A stretch of DNA of 64,000 nt from Trissonchulus latispiculum (GCA_030248195.1 JASAND010005338.1:19658-83657); one strand, 5' to 3'; shown: positions 1 to 11,238, counted from the stretch's first letter. Numbers and translations are program-made. Notes: generated by a model from the sequence alone, not told the origin.

Positions 1-540
1 CACTACCCAAATGTGTTGACCAGGTAACTATGGCTCAATACCATAGGCTGACAGATATTAGCTTGGATGTTTCGTTTTCGAGTTCCGATCATTGAGTAGG
101 TGTTGATCGCCAAGCAACCGCAGCTAATTCTAACCTGATTTTGAATTTGCATATACAAGCTTTGTGTGAACCTTCACTAATCGATAATAACTGCGGAGGA
201 TTCGAGAAACAAATAACGCCACGGCGTATTTTTAAATTTCAAACCATTTATTTGCTAAAATTCACTGAAACTTCTGCAGTATGTTTAGTTTGTGTACCTC
301 TCAAAACCAAAGGGCTATCTTAATCACATTTTCTTGCTTCTAAAAAATAAATATACTAGGCCATGTGTTGAAGATAGGAGAATATCAGAGCATAACAATG
401 GCGTACATGTATTTCATACAACAACACCGGGAAGTTATTCCGCTCCAGCGGAATAAAAAGCGTAATGCTTTATCACCTCACAGACTACTACGCTGCACAC
501 GATACCAACCATGATGTACACGTACACGACTCCTATTAAG
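1..540. other. No recognised feature
   Basis: AT-rich sequence with only short chance ORFs. I see no gene, repeat or terminus here that I can support. Confidence 0.4.
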
Positions 541-965
541 GGGGGGGCTACTAAAATCGACTTGCCCCGACTTTGTCCAATTGGCCTACTTTTTGGCGAA
601 GATATAGAGCATGGGTGTGGTCAAAAAAATATCGGGCACTGAGATCTTAGCTGCCTTCCAGCCATGTGCAACCGTCGCGTTTATGTACCCGACCCCCCAT
701 TTTTCGCAACTACCAACATAATTAATTAAAAATTTCTACTGACTGCTAGGCCCAAGCTTCAAAGCTGCCATTCGCCAATATGATCTGTTACACATGTCCC
801 TACCTGTTGAAAAATACTAGATGTCTGTATCTTATGTGCATCTAAGGAATTACTCTTCAAAGTTGAAGTTTCGGTAAAAATTTAAAAAATTTTGGCTAAC
901 GAAGGGAAAATTTTATTACTGGTGCGAGCTATAGGGCTGTAATTTGGCATAAAAGGAGACCCTAT
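541..965. repeat. Left arm of a long inverted repeat (IR-A)
   Basis: This stretch reappears as an inverted, diverged copy at about 7075-7385. Matching landmarks are the CTACTTTTTGGCGAAGAT stretch, the AATTAATTAAAAATTTCT stretch and the TAGATGTCTGTATCTTAT stretch. Its inner half (740-965) is also repeated directly at 5577-5780 and inverted at 6095-6271. The two outer copies enclose a LINE, so this may be one terminal repeat of a roughly 6.8-kb element. Confidence 0.6.
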
Positions 966-1160
966 AGGATAGTGTTGTGCATTGGCCGGTGCGGCCAATG
1001 GCTGGCCAATGGCCGGCCAAGCCATTGGCCGTTGGCCGAGAAAATCTCGGCCAGTTGGCTTGGCCGGCATTGGCCGTTGGCCGGCCAATGGCCGTTGGCC
1101 GGAACACGGCCAACTGGCTGGCCGTTGGCTGGCCAATGGCCGAGTGATAGATAAAACTCA
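966..1160. repeat. GGCC-palindrome-rich repeat, cluster 1
   Basis: Dense run of overlapping TTGGCC, GGCCAA and GGCCGGCC palindromes. It begins with AGTGTTGTGCATTGGCC, which resembles the reverse complement of the CGGCCAATCCCAACACT end seen at about 1474 and 1997, so it may be one end of a transposon with GGCC-rich termini. Confidence 0.55.
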
Positions 1161-1249
1161 AATTTACTGATCTTGTGCGTTAACTTTGTTGAAAAATTTA
1201 ATTTTGCTGCATAATATCGTAAACATGTTGCTGTATAAACGTTACGTTA

Positions 1250-1997
1250 GATACAGTACTACAGATTTTCACTTAGATGTTGACAATTTTTATCGCTATT
1301 AGCGTTATTTTACAATTAAATTTGCTAATTGCATGCAAATTTTAAGTGTACTCCGTTGGCCGGCCAACAGCCAATGGCCGGCCAACGGCCAACGGCCAAT
1401 TGGCCGGCCAACTTCAAACTCCGGCCAAGCCAAGCCAAGCCAACCATGGAAAATTTCGGCCAATCCCAACACTAATACAGTACTACAGATTTTTACTTAG
1501 ATGTTGACAATTTTTATCGTTATTAGCGTTATTTTACAATTGAATTTGCTAATTGCATGCAAATTTTAAGTGTGCTAACAACGTGGCGATGAACGTTTCA
1601 TCACTTTATTGCGGTCCTCCAGCAAAATTAAAACAGAGCTATAGCGGGTTGGAGCTAAATGTTTGGAAAAACTATTTTACAAATATTGTAAATTATAAAT
1701 TGTACTACTGAAATGAAGTTTAATTAAGTTGACGCCTAATTAAGCACGGTAGACGAATAAAAATAGTAAATACCAGCTCGCCAACGTTGACAAATAGCTA
1801 AAGAACAGCCAATAGCTTACGGCCAAGAAACAGCCAACGGCCAACGAGCGGCCAACGGCCAACCAGTTGGCCGTTGGCCGGCCAACGGCCATTGACCGGC
1901 CATCGGCCAACGGCCAGCCAATTGGCCGGCCAACTTCAAATTCCGGCCAAGCCAAGCCAAGCCAACCATGGAAATTTTCGGCCAATCCCAACACTAG
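1250..1997. repeat. Duplicated block with GGCC-rich clusters 2 and 3
   Basis: A segment of about 100 bp at 1250-1349 recurs at 1476-1577 with few changes. Clusters of GGCC palindromes lie at 1353-1474 and 1800-1997; both end with the same stretch (CGGCCAAGCCAAGCC, then CCATGGAAA, then CCAATCCCAACACTA). The pattern fits repeated insertion or segmental duplication of one non-autonomous element. Confidence 0.55.
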
Positions 1998-2692
1998 TCA
2001 ATGAAGCTTTGGATTCCTCTAATTTTACACATAACTGTAAACAAACAGCTGACACACTCTCACACGTTTAAGTTATAGTAAACTAAAATACAAATTAAGT
2101 TTCTAAAAACGTAAAAGCGTATAATGTGCTTAAAAATAATCTGTAAAACCAACCAAACTAACCGGCTTCCTTTGTAATTTTGCATTTTTTAATTAGCAAT
2201 AATGATAATTTATATATTTACCAAAGAAGTAACAGTTTTGATGTGCTGATGTGTAAATATTCATGTAAGATTATTTGTAAAACCACAAACATCAAACATG
2301 TTTCCTTTTATAGTTATCACCAGTTTGTATTTCAATTATTCTTGATTTTTCTTTCGAATTTAGAGAGCACCAATCTACTCTCTCTTCGAAAATTATGCAG
2401 CTAAGCCAGTGCACAGTCCATTTTTATACAAAAGATACTTAAGATTTGAAGACAAGGCGACGCCTTCTTTTTATTCACAAATATTGCTCAGAGGCAGTTT
2501 TTGCAGTTTCGCTTTTGAAATAAGGATGAGTTATGTCTACGGAAATGCCGCCTTTCTTTTGAAAAGCAGCTGATAGGTAGACAGACATGGCAATACAAAA
2601 ACTGTCTGCAGTGCTTGCCTTGCAGTTGCTTTTGAAAGCATATGAAAACAGAAAGCAGGCCACATAAGCACTGACTTAACATTTATCTCATT

Positions 2693-4357
2693 TTGGAAGG
2701 AGATAAAGAGAAGGCTGATTGTCTTAATTCCGTTTTTGCTTCTGCGTTTGTTGATGATAATGGAGTGGATCCACCGTTTAATTCTAGATGTAATACGGTT
2801 ATGGATGATGTGCATTTTGATGAATTTATTGTGTGGTCTGCCCTAAATCGCTTAACTGCTAAAAAGTCCTCTGGTGCGGATGGTATTCCATCTATCTTGT
2901 TGAAGAAACTTTCTTTAGAATTAGCGGGACCTCTAAGTCAAATTTTCTCTCTGTCGTATGCAACGGGTCAGGTACCGAAGAGATGGAAAACGGCAAATGT
3001 ATGCCCAATATTCAAAAAAGGCAACAGACAGGACCCTAAAAACTATCGTCCTGTTAGTCTTACAGTAGTTTGCTGCAGAGTAATGGAAGATATACTTAAA
3101 CGGGCTATGATGAAACATACATTGGAAAATAAGCTTATTTCTACAGCTCAACACGGGTTTCAAGCGCGAAAGTCTACTGTGACACAATTGTTACTGTTTG
3201 TTACTGAAATTGTCAAAGTGTTGGATAAGGGTAAATGTGTGGATGTAATTTATATAGATTTAGCACGTGCATTTGATACAGTTGGACATTCAAAGCTCAT
3301 AAACAAAATGAAATCATATGGATTCCCTTCGAAAGTCATAAATTGGATTGCAGATTTTCTTGATGAAAGGAAGCAGCGGGTCAAACTATTAGGATCTCTT
3401 TCAGCTTGGGAAGACGTTAAAAGTGGTGTACCGCAAGGATCCGTTTTGGGACCTCTTTTATTCTTATTGTTTATTAACGACTTACCAGATTGGGTGATAA
3501 ATTCTAGTATTAAGTTGTTTGCAGATGACGCTAAGGTGTATAGGGAGGTTTCAGATGTTAATGCACAGGTATTGCTACAGGAGGATTTAGATAGTATATC
3601 TAGGTGGTGTGTGGAATGGCAGTTGAATATCTCAGTGCCTAAATGTTTAGTTTTAAGACTGTTTCCTTATGGCTGTAATAGAAACGTTTTTCAGCTACCT
3701 CATGATTATACATTAAATAATGTACAGTTATCTGTTGTTCAAAATGTTCGTGATTTGGGAATTACAATGGATGATAATTTAACTTTTACATCTCATGTTG
3801 CCAAATTAAGATCCAAAGCTGCCAAGAGAATGGGTTTAATTTTTCGAGTCTTTAAATGTAAAAGTAGAACCTTTTTGAAAAAAATGTTTACTACTTATAT
3901 CAGGCCCATAGTGGAATATGCTACTGAGGTTTGGAGTCCTAGGTTTCTGAGAGATATTAGGTCGATTGAAGCCGTGCAGCGTTCCTATACTAAAAGAATA
4001 GCTGGTTTGGAAAATTTGCCTTATCGTGATAGACTTCAAATATTGGGTTTAGACTCGATTGAATTGAGAAGATTAGTTTTTGATTTATGTACTTTGTATA
4101 AGATTGTTCATAACTTAATTGATATAGAGTTTGATTCTTTGTTTCGTTATGCGGCTGTAATTGGCACACGCTTACATTATCTAGCGTTACGACCTGAAAG
4201 ATTCAACCGATTTCATACCAGTTATTTTTACCATCAACGAGTATGTAATATCTGGAACCATTTACCTGAAGAAGTAGTGAGTGCTGAGTCCTTTTCTATA
4301 TTCAAAACTAGACTTCTGTCAAATAGAGAGTTACTCAAAAGGTATGTTCGAGGGTGA
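2693..4357 (+). CDS. 5'-truncated non-LTR retrotransposon (LINE) reverse transcriptase
   Basis: Intact 554-codon ORF encoding a LINE reverse transcriptase, which copies the element's RNA into the chromosome by target-primed reverse transcription. Visible RT motifs are motif A (IDLARAFD, around residues 188-195), motif B (SGVPQGS, 244-250) and the catalytic FADD (276-279). The C-terminal third (DLGITMDD, then YIRPIVEYA, then a maturase-like tail) is typical of CR1/jockey-like LINEs. There is no apurinic endonuclease domain, and full-length pol proteins of this type are usually about 900 residues, so the 5' end is truncated near 2690. The first ATG is only where the window's open frame starts, not a proven initiator. 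There is no internal stop, suggesting fairly recent insertion. It lies inside the IR-A inverted repeats. The clade is inferred from motifs only. Confidence 0.88.
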   Translation: MEGDKEKADCLNSVFASAFVDDNGVDPPFNSRCNTVMDDVHFDEFIVWSALNRLTAKKSSGADGIPSILLKKLSLELAGPLSQIFSLSYATGQVPKRWKTANVCPIFKKGNRQDPKNYRPVSLTVVCCRVMEDILKRAMMKHTLENKLISTAQHGFQARKSTVTQLLLFVTEIVKVLDKGKCVDVIYIDLARAFDTVGHSKLINKMKSYGFPSKVINWIADFLDERKQRVKLLGSLSAWEDVKSGVPQGSVLGPLLFLLFINDLPDWVINSSIKLFADDAKVYREVSDVNAQVLLQEDLDSISRWCVEWQLNISVPKCLVLRLFPYGCNRNVFQLPHDYTLNNVQLSVVQNVRDLGITMDDNLTFTSHVAKLRSKAAKRMGLIFRVFKCKSRTFLKKMFTTYIRPIVEYATEVWSPRFLRDIRSIEAVQRSYTKRIAGLENLPYRDRLQILGLDSIELRRLVFDLCTLYKIVHNLIDIEFDSLFRYAAVIGTRLHYLALRPERFNRFHTSYFYHQRVCNIWNHLPEEVVSAESFSIFKTRLLSNRELLKRYVRG

Positions 4358-4560
4358 CGGGTTTTAATAAAAATTTAGGTTTAATATATTTTCCTTTTCG
4401 AATTGTCTTTCTGGGTTAAACCTAACATTTTATATATGCTTTTGGACTAATTTGATGAAATTTTAGGTGGGTGTGCTTGTAAGGCACCAGATGGTGCGTA
4501 TGTACACCCATAACCGCCCATAATAGCTCTGGTTCATGTTATCAATGCTTGCACATTATA
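4358..4560 (+). other. Probable LINE 3' untranslated tail
   Basis: AT-rich sequence after the RT stop codon, including AATAAAAA, followed by a short hairpin (GCACCAGATGGTGC, about 4484-4497). The hairpin could serve RT recognition, but the element's 3' boundary is not resolved. Confidence 0.35.
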
Positions 4561-5415
4561 GTTAGTATATATGTTGTACAGTAGGGACCCACCAATGAAA
4601 TTGTAATCCTGTGCCCCATTCAGATTACTAATGTATGCAAATTTTGATGAATATAACTCCCAGGGAGGGTGAATGAAATGAACTGGTATGCTGCAGCCTC
4701 TCCGTGCTGGCTGGGTCCCACGAATATCTGTAGTATCTATGTAGAATCTAAAGGGCTTTTTCGTTTATCGTACAAATCCAGATTTGCCCAGTTACAGTTA
4801 TTCGTAGTCTGCACGGTCTAGATCCCACCAAGGTAGTTTGGGGTAAGTAGGTGAGATGTAGCATACCTACATACGCTAGGGGAACAGCTTTTGTTAAAGA
4901 AAAATTGCATGTCAATTTTTCTCAAAGTTGAAATAACTTGAATATATATTTCAATTTCTTTTGCTAGATTTGGCAACGTTTATACATACATTATATGTAT
5001 ATATATAAAATTTGAGAAATCAAAATTGTTTAGGTATATAAACGTTTTGATGCCAATTTAGTACTTTTATGTGATACGTATGCGTTTATACGTATATTAT
5101 TGCGAAAATAGATATAAATTGTTTAAGTATATAAATTTTTTGATACTAATTTACATACATGACGACGATTACAAAGTTTAGTGCTATCAAAAGCTGTGGA
5201 CTGCACTTGTTCGAGGGGCAACTGAGCAGCGTACGTACGTCTGTTTGCGTATTTTGGAGTATATATAACATGAAATTATGACTGTGTGCTATGTAGTTCT
5301 CCCGTTTTGTGAATAGTAGGGCTTAGGGGCGAACAGGTGCAATCCATGAGGTGGGTCCACAGTACAAATGTGCAAACAGAATTATACGTGATGTTTGCGT
5401 ACTGTGGGGCGGTTG
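4561..5415. other. No recognised feature
   Basis: AT-rich intergenic sequence with short TA runs. No ORF or terminus that I can support. Confidence 0.4.
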
Positions 5416-5417
5416 TT

Positions 5418-5463
5418 CATTTCATTCCATTCCATTCCATTTCATTCCATTCCATTCCATTTA
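5418..5463. repeat. TTCCA-type microsatellite
   Basis: About nine tandem units of CATTC/TTCCA with interspersed TTTCA variants. Confidence 0.85.
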
Positions 5464-5659
5464 GGTATATAGGTAAGTATATGCAGGCAGTGACCCTGAC
5501 CGCAAGCACTGCCTGCGCACGCGTTCACTGCCTGTGCACGCGCATGCAAAGGGAATGTAATTTTGACCAGTACTGTAGCTTCATGGTTGCCATTTGCCAA
5601 TATAATTTGGCACATGTGCTCCTATCTGCAGAAAAATACTAGACGTCTCTATCTTATCT

Positions 5660-6271
5660 GCATCTAAGGGAATTATTCTTCAAAGATGAAGTTTCGGCAA
5701 AAAATTAAAAACTTTTGGAAAATTTTATTACTGGTGCGATCTAAGGCAGTAATTTGGCACATACAGAGGCCCTATAGGAGTACTCATTTGTGCCAAATGG
5801 CAAGAAATTCTGCCGCTTCAAAAAATTTTTAAGTCAACTTTAATTTTCAAAAATTGCCAAAATCTCCTTTTTTGGCAATGGTACCTCAGAAATCGAAAAA
5901 ATCAAATTTTTTGAAATAAAAATTTTTTTGAGATATTTGAGCTGAGCGTGGTCGAAAACACCCACAAAAGATTTCAGCTCGATTATTGTAGGTTTGTGAC
6001 TTCTACGCCTGCAGAAAGCCTATACACAGGATCCGACAGACTGAAAATGGCGGTTTCGGCAATTTTTGAAGATAAACGTTGACAAAAATTTTCATGCGGC
6101 AGAATTTCTTGCCATTTGGCACAAATGAGTACTCCTATAGAGCCTCCTTTTATGCCAAATCACAGCCTTATAGCTCGCACCAGTAATAAAATTTTCCTTT
6201 CGTTAGCCAAAAATTTTTTAAATTTTTGCCAAAACTTCAACTTTTAAGAGTAAGTCCCTTAGATGCAGATA
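5660..6271. repeat. Palindromic (foldback) repeat related to IR-A
   Basis: The left arm at 5660-5818 is repeated inverted at 6095-6271. Shared landmarks are the TTTGGCACAAATGAGTACTC stretch, the ATTTTATTACTGGTGCGA stretch and the TCCCTTAGATGCAGATAAG end. The spacer of about 275 bases is AT-rich and non-coding. Confidence 0.75.
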
Positions 6272-6291
6272 AGATTTAGTGCTCCTCCTTA

Positions 6292-6958
6292 ATGGGGGGG
6301 TCTATTTTTGGGTCGTTTTTTCTACTTTTGCCGATCTCGCTGATTTTCACATATATATTTTATTGTCCAAATGGTATATTTTAACGAGTTTTTAAAATTA
6401 CAGTCGTAAGTTATAGGGTTGTCGAGTAATTTCAAATCAAAGTTTAGGAATCTGGACAAATTATACATTAAAATAACGCGAAGATGTTAAACTGCGGCAC
6501 TCTGGAATTAGAATTTTAATTTAGGCCTTTAAATATTTTTAATTAATTCTTGAAGGATTATAATTTAACACGATTTGAGCATCAAATCAAATTTTAATCA
6601 TTTAAAAATTTTTAAAAAAATTTTAAAGGCCTAACTTAAAATTCTAATTCCAGGGTACCGCAGTTTAATATTTTAGCGTTATTTCAATGTATAATTTGCC
6701 CAGATTCATCAACGTTTGTCGGGAGATTTTTTGGCGCACGCGAAAAATTTTAAACTTTTTACAACTTTTTAAATTTCCCATGTTTAACACATGAAATCTC
6801 AACTTTGAGGTTAAATTACTCGACAACCCTTAGACTTACGACTGTAATTTTAAAAAGTCGTTAAAATATACCGTTTGGACAATAAAATATGCAAAAATCA
6901 GCGAGATCGGAGAAAGTCGAAAAATGGCCCAAAATTGGACCCCCCCCTCAAGTATGTA
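6292..6958. repeat. Large palindromic element with GGGGGGTC/GACCCCCC ends
   Basis: The outer arms (6292-6445 and 6795-6958) are inverted copies with landmarks GATCTCGCTGATTTT and GTCGAGTAATTT. An inner inverted repeat around AGGCCTTTAAA / TTTAAAGGCCTAA spans 6455-6680. The whole unit would form a long imperfect hairpin. A diverged relative lies at 37318-37840. Confidence 0.72.
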
Positions 6959-7074
6959 TCATGAATCTAACATAAACACTAAGAATCTGGACAAAAGAAC
7001 GCTTTTGTAGACAAATTGCCCATTGTTCAGCAACCACCATTTTTGCAAAAACTTCAAATTTGAAGAGTAATTCC

Positions 7075-7385
7075 CTTAGACGCAGATAAGATACAGACGT
7101 CTAGTATTTTTCTGCAGATAGGGGCATATGTGCCAAATCACATTGGCCAATGGCAACCTTGCAGCTAGGGTTTTGCAGCAGGAAGAGATTTTTAATTAAT
7201 TATGTTGGTTGTTGTGAAAAAGTGGGGGTCGGGCACATAAACGCGATGGCTGCACATGACTGGAAGGCAGCTAAGATCTGAATACCCGGTATTTTTTTGA
7301 CCCCACCCATGCTCTAAATCTTCGCCAAAAAAGTAGGCCAATCGGACAAATTCGGGGCACCCCCATTTTAGTCGAGATGCCGCAG
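7075..7385. repeat. Right arm of inverted repeat IR-A
   Basis: Inverted counterpart of 541-965, ending at the reverse complement of the ACTAAAATCGACTTGCCCC landmark. Confidence 0.6.
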
Positions 7386-7399
7386 AGGGCTCCCTGTTG

Positions 7400-7965
7400 G
7401 CCATAACATTTGCATATGGTTAAGGTAAATTTCGAAAAAATCAAATCAAATCAATTGAAACCAAGAAAAGAATCAATTGCTACGGCAAAAAGGTAAAAAT
7501 CAAACCAAATCAAAGAGATTAAATTTTCGGAACGTAAAAATCAATCAAATCAAACCGCAGCACACATGACATTTAATACGATAGAGATTGGAATACAATA
7601 ATGATCAACATGAAACCAAATGCTAATGACAATTCAAGGGATTCTGCACCAATACAGTTCAAATACATGTTCATGATAATAAAATAGCAGTTCTTCCGTA
7701 AGCTATGTACAGTTTACATCAATATTGATAGATATTCATCCGCAGGCCAGGGTGCATCAAAAGAACACTTGTCGACGACGTTGGTTGCCAATAATGACAT
7801 GCTTGTTTCCAGCAAATCGATCCGACAAAGTCCGGCCTGTCTAAAGTTGCACTACAGAAGATCACAATACAATACAATATTATCGTTAAAACCACTTTGC
7901 CAAACTAGAGCAAATAAAGGACGCACAAAACTAGTCAACTTTCTAGCATCAGAAATAAAAACCTG
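7400..7965. other. No recognised feature
   Basis: Contains an AATCAAATCAAATC-rich stretch near 7440-7560 but no gene or terminus I can support. Confidence 0.35.
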
Positions 7966-8257
7966 GCACTTTTTAGTGGGAGGGCCCCACTTCTCGGAGC
8001 CCCCCCCACCTTTCGGCAACCCCTTCCCATGTTTTTGGTGTCGAAAATTAAGTGTTTGAAGTCAAATTTTTAAAAGCTTTCTCAACTTTTAGCTAATTTA
8101 TGGACTTATAAATTAAATTTAAGTTTAAAAACAGCGTTATCACATTAAAAATGCTAATCTTTCGCTAACAAGTTCGGTATATTTATAGCTTGGGCTCGCC
8201 CCCCCCCACTTCCCCTCCATAGGGGGGCACTATCAAAACCTTAAAGAATGCAAGGAA
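7966..8257. mobile_element. CTGGC-family short transposon, decayed copy (empty-site paralogue)
   Basis: Starts CTGGCACTTTTTAGTGGG and matches the element at 11300-12605 along its length, but lacks that copy's internal 982-bp insertion. Across the insertion point it reads directly through AAATTTAAGTTTAAAAACAG, which makes it a natural empty site. Its right end is degraded and the 5-bp duplication is not exact. Confidence 0.55.
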
Positions 8258-8365
8258 ACCACACTTTCGCGTCTTCGATGCAGCTAGAGGAACAGAAAAC
8301 GTTACGACAAACAATACTAAATACCTAACTGCGTAATGTGAAAGTGAAACCAAGTCATACCTGAT

Positions 8366-8421
8366 GCATACTGAACGCTGTGACAAGGGAACTACGTTGT
8401 TGATGACTGCTTTCCATATTT
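8366..8421 (-). CDS. Possible first exon on the minus strand
   Basis: On the minus strand a TATAAAAC box (about 8455-8462) lies some 40 bases ahead of an ATG opening a 19-codon stretch that ends CATCAG and is followed by a GTATGA donor-like site. There is no homology to support it; this could easily be chance. It would belong to a gene running towards the window start. Confidence 0.15.
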
Positions 8422-9576
8422 GACCTCTGGAATGCTCTCTACAACAAGCTTAGTTTTATAGCTTTATTAATTTTATAGCACAGGATAGTCTAGAGTGGCA
8501 AAACAAATTTATAAAACCGCTATGTACCACTGACTTCGGAGTTGGTACCAATTCTAAAAGCGGCTTAATGTCGTGCAATTCCATGCTCAGAATAATGACA
8601 AAAGCCTTCATTTAAAATTTCGGGACTGGTCAAATTAGCTAACACGTTATCACAGAAAGATGTCGTGCATATCAAATTTTGAGTTGTTGTTGTTGTTGTT
8701 GTTTTAGTTTTCAGCGTAAAGCAGGAGAACCCCGCTAAATAATATTCAACCATACTGAAGTCCGCTTACCACATCGTCATAGAAAACCCACAACTTACTG
8801 AACTGAACGAAACTGAAATCGCAAACGCTCACTGTACTGTTCATCCCACAGTTACCATCATAGGAGTAGTCGTATGTGATCATGCGACTTAAAAATCTTC
8901 CCCTGTTTGAGTCAGCAGCTCACTCTTTGTGATGCAAAGTATTCTTACAATACAAATCGGCTCGCCACACACTGAGACAGCACAATCACTTGTATATTTC
9001 GGTTACTTTCCCATTGTGGGACTTTCAGCTGACTGCGACTCTACAACAGCTGCCTTTAAAGGAAGAATAACACGGGCACAGCTTCTTGCAGATAAATACA
9101 CTGAAAATTTCAGATACCTGGCGAGCTACGGTATTTCGGTTCCTATAAAAGCAAAAACTACAATTAATCATAAGGTCAATGACCGCATGGATTGATTGCA
9201 TAATTCGACAGTAAAAGATGGTAAATATGAAGCGAAATAAGAGGTAATGAAGAAACGGGATGCGGGAAGCGAAAAAATTAAATTCATTCACCCACCAAGT
9301 TTCTGAACAAATGATTCTTGAGACAATAAGGTATAGGAATCTGAAACTGGGGTTCAGTGAGGTCAATATACTGAAGCTTCACATTTTTCATGTTTTTTCT
9401 GCTCCGCTTTTTCCAACATTGAAATTTTAATTTAACGTTTTCGGGGTGCGGTATCTCCATAACGGAAATAATCTAATACTATAATTAGTCCAACAAAGCG
9501 GCTAAAGCCAACAAAGCGGCCCAGACTAAAACAGGACGCAAGACATAAGTAAAACAGCCAGTAAAATAATACAAAC

Positions 9577-9750
9577 CTCCACGATTGGCCAGCAATTGGA
9601 AATCTCGTAAGATTAGGTCTGTACTTTTGAAGACCACGACCTCGTCTCGCAGCTGCTCCACCAAAACCAGGCCTGGAAGCACGACGAGCAGCGAACTGTT
9701 GACGAAACTCTAAACGGCGCTGGGCCAAGGTTTTCGCAATCCGCCACTGC
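9577..9750 (-). CDS. Candidate internal exon, arginine/glycine-rich
   Basis: On the minus strand the segment follows a TTTTCTAG acceptor and ends before a GTTTGT donor. One frame is open through all 174 bases and encodes a basic stretch (QWRIAKTLAQRR, then RASRPGFGGAAARRGRG, then FPIAGQSW). The RG-rich composition suggests a nucleic-acid-binding region. It needs an incoming phase 2, whereas the preceding candidate exon (10071-10155) leaves in phase 0, so at least one exon is missing or one boundary is wrong. I do not recognise the protein family. Confidence 0.5.
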
Positions 9751-10070
9751 CTAGAAAATTGATAAACAATAAACCAGACAACCAATGTAGGAAGAATACA
9801 ATACCGATCTCCTTACCACACCAATCACACTTGGAGCAAACAAACGAAAAGAAATTCTCGCACTACGATGAATAAAATTTACATAAAAAAAGAAAAATAT
9901 CTGCCCGAGGGCGGCACCTCAGAATCAGGCCTCGCCCGGACATCCTATGTAGGGCCCCTCGGTTCCGGCTTAACGCCGGAGTGAGGATGGATTTAAACCG
10001 TCCAAACGCATCGTCCCTTTAAGCTGGTCCAGGACGGTCCAGGAACAGGAAGAAGAAAGATATAGACTAC

Positions 10071-10155
10071 CTTGACTCCACTTCTAATCATTGAGAGCAG
10101 TAATTCTGATTCTATCAGACTACTGGCATAAATATTACAACAGACTCTGTCTCCT
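10071..10155 (-). CDS. Candidate internal exon
   Basis: The minus-strand segment follows an ACTGTTAG acceptor and ends at GTCAAG|GTAGTC. It takes one base from the previous exon and leaves in phase 0. The residues include GDRVCCNIYASSLIE and LLSMIRSGV. Its incoming phase matches the outgoing phase of 10226-10296, which supports the pair. No family is recognised. Confidence 0.45.
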
Positions 10156-10225
10156 CTAACAGTATGTAGCAAATTCAATACTCAAACAAAACCAATATTA
10201 CATTTAGAAAAGAAACGACCCTAAC

Positions 10226-10296
10226 CTTTTAGTATCACGATCAACAAGATCACTTTGCATTGGCTGAAAGCGTAGTTTAACCTTGTTCGGTTTAGC
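10226..10296 (-). CDS. Candidate internal exon, basic
   Basis: On the minus strand it lies between a CCTATTTAG acceptor and an AAAAG|GTTAGG donor. It encodes AKPNKVKLRFQPMQSD and then LVDRDTK, entering in phase 0 and leaving in phase 2, in register with 10071-10155. The short length and clean splice sites look like an ordinary internal exon. No family is recognised. Confidence 0.45.
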
Positions 10297-10402
10297 CTAA
10301 ATAGGATAAAGGAAATAAACTATGTAGCTACAAACAACACAAGTCATGGATCAACAGGAGCTTGGGCTCTGGCAAAATTTCTGTTGGAGCATCGCTCGCA
10401 GA

Positions 10403-10690
10403 CTATGAATGATTTGGAAAAGAGAGAACATTTTCAAAATATGCGGCTCCGGACCCGGTCCTGACCGGGGCGAAACTGTGGCAAACGTTTGGCAACTTGT
10501 GAACGAAATTTACAATCACAGATAATCGTTCGTTTTTGTACTGTACCCATTTGACCGAAAACAGCAATAATGTGCATTTTCTTGAAATTATTGCAAATTT
10601 CGAATTTTTCAAAAACATTTGAAAATCTTCATTTTGGACCATTTTAGTCTTCAGTCTCAGCCCCGGGGCCACGATGAGGTATCAGTCGCG
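10403..10690. repeat. Remnant of a CCGG-rich hAT-like element
   Basis: CGGACCCGGTCCTGACCGGGGC and CAGCCCCGGGGCC blocks resemble the interior of the elements at 18446-19168 and 39802-40288. No termini or target-site duplication are left. Confidence 0.4.
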
Positions 10691-11094
10691 GCCGGCAGTG
10701 CTTCAACTCCGCCCTGACGTCTGCCTCGGGTCTGCCAAAATTAGACTAGGTTGTTCGCAGGCAGTTTATCACCTCTTTTGAAATTTAAAATCCTCGTTCT
10801 GTCACTGAAGAAAGCTCCTACACACGCCTTTTGGAAAAAGCTTAGAAATTACATTTCAAAAGTTTCGAAAATAACTGAGAAATGACTACGCGATTTATGC
10901 ATTTCTTCCATCATTTTCGTCATACGCTATTCTGAGGACTTCACTGTTTTTCTCTTTCCCAGTAATTCAATGAAGTAATTACGCACATTATTACCCACAC
11001 ACACACTCAACGAAGTAACGTCTGCGAAAAGCGCTTTTGCTCAAACTGGAACTCAAGGTTCATTTTGAAAATGATATTAACAATATAAGCTTAC

Positions 11095-11238
11095 TAAGCC
11101 AGTTTGTGCAACGGCTCTGCTCGCACTCTTTTTCCAGCCAATACGCTTTCGTAAAGAGGGAGATACAGAAACTGGGGGAGATCCAGAGGAGTTAGCGAAA
11201 TTGGAAATCACGCGACCGCGGACAGCGAAGCCAGCTTT
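11095..11238 (-). CDS. Candidate internal exon, basic C-terminal part
   Basis: On the minus strand it lies between a strong TTTCTTTTGCAG acceptor and a GTAAGC donor. Exactly 48 codons are open in phase 0 at both ends. The residues include KAGFAVRGRVISNF and SLRKRIGWKKSASRAVAQ. It is in the same orientation and phase as 10226-10296, which would be the next exon downstream. It may belong to the chromodomain gene at 31-41 kb, but the connecting exons are not visible, so this is inference. Confidence 0.5.

Noticed and set aside
9783..9850. Cysteine-containing minus-strand segment before a GTAAGG site
   Set aside because: Looked like a small zinc-binding exon linking 10071 and 9750, but the outgoing phase does not match and the segment is very short.
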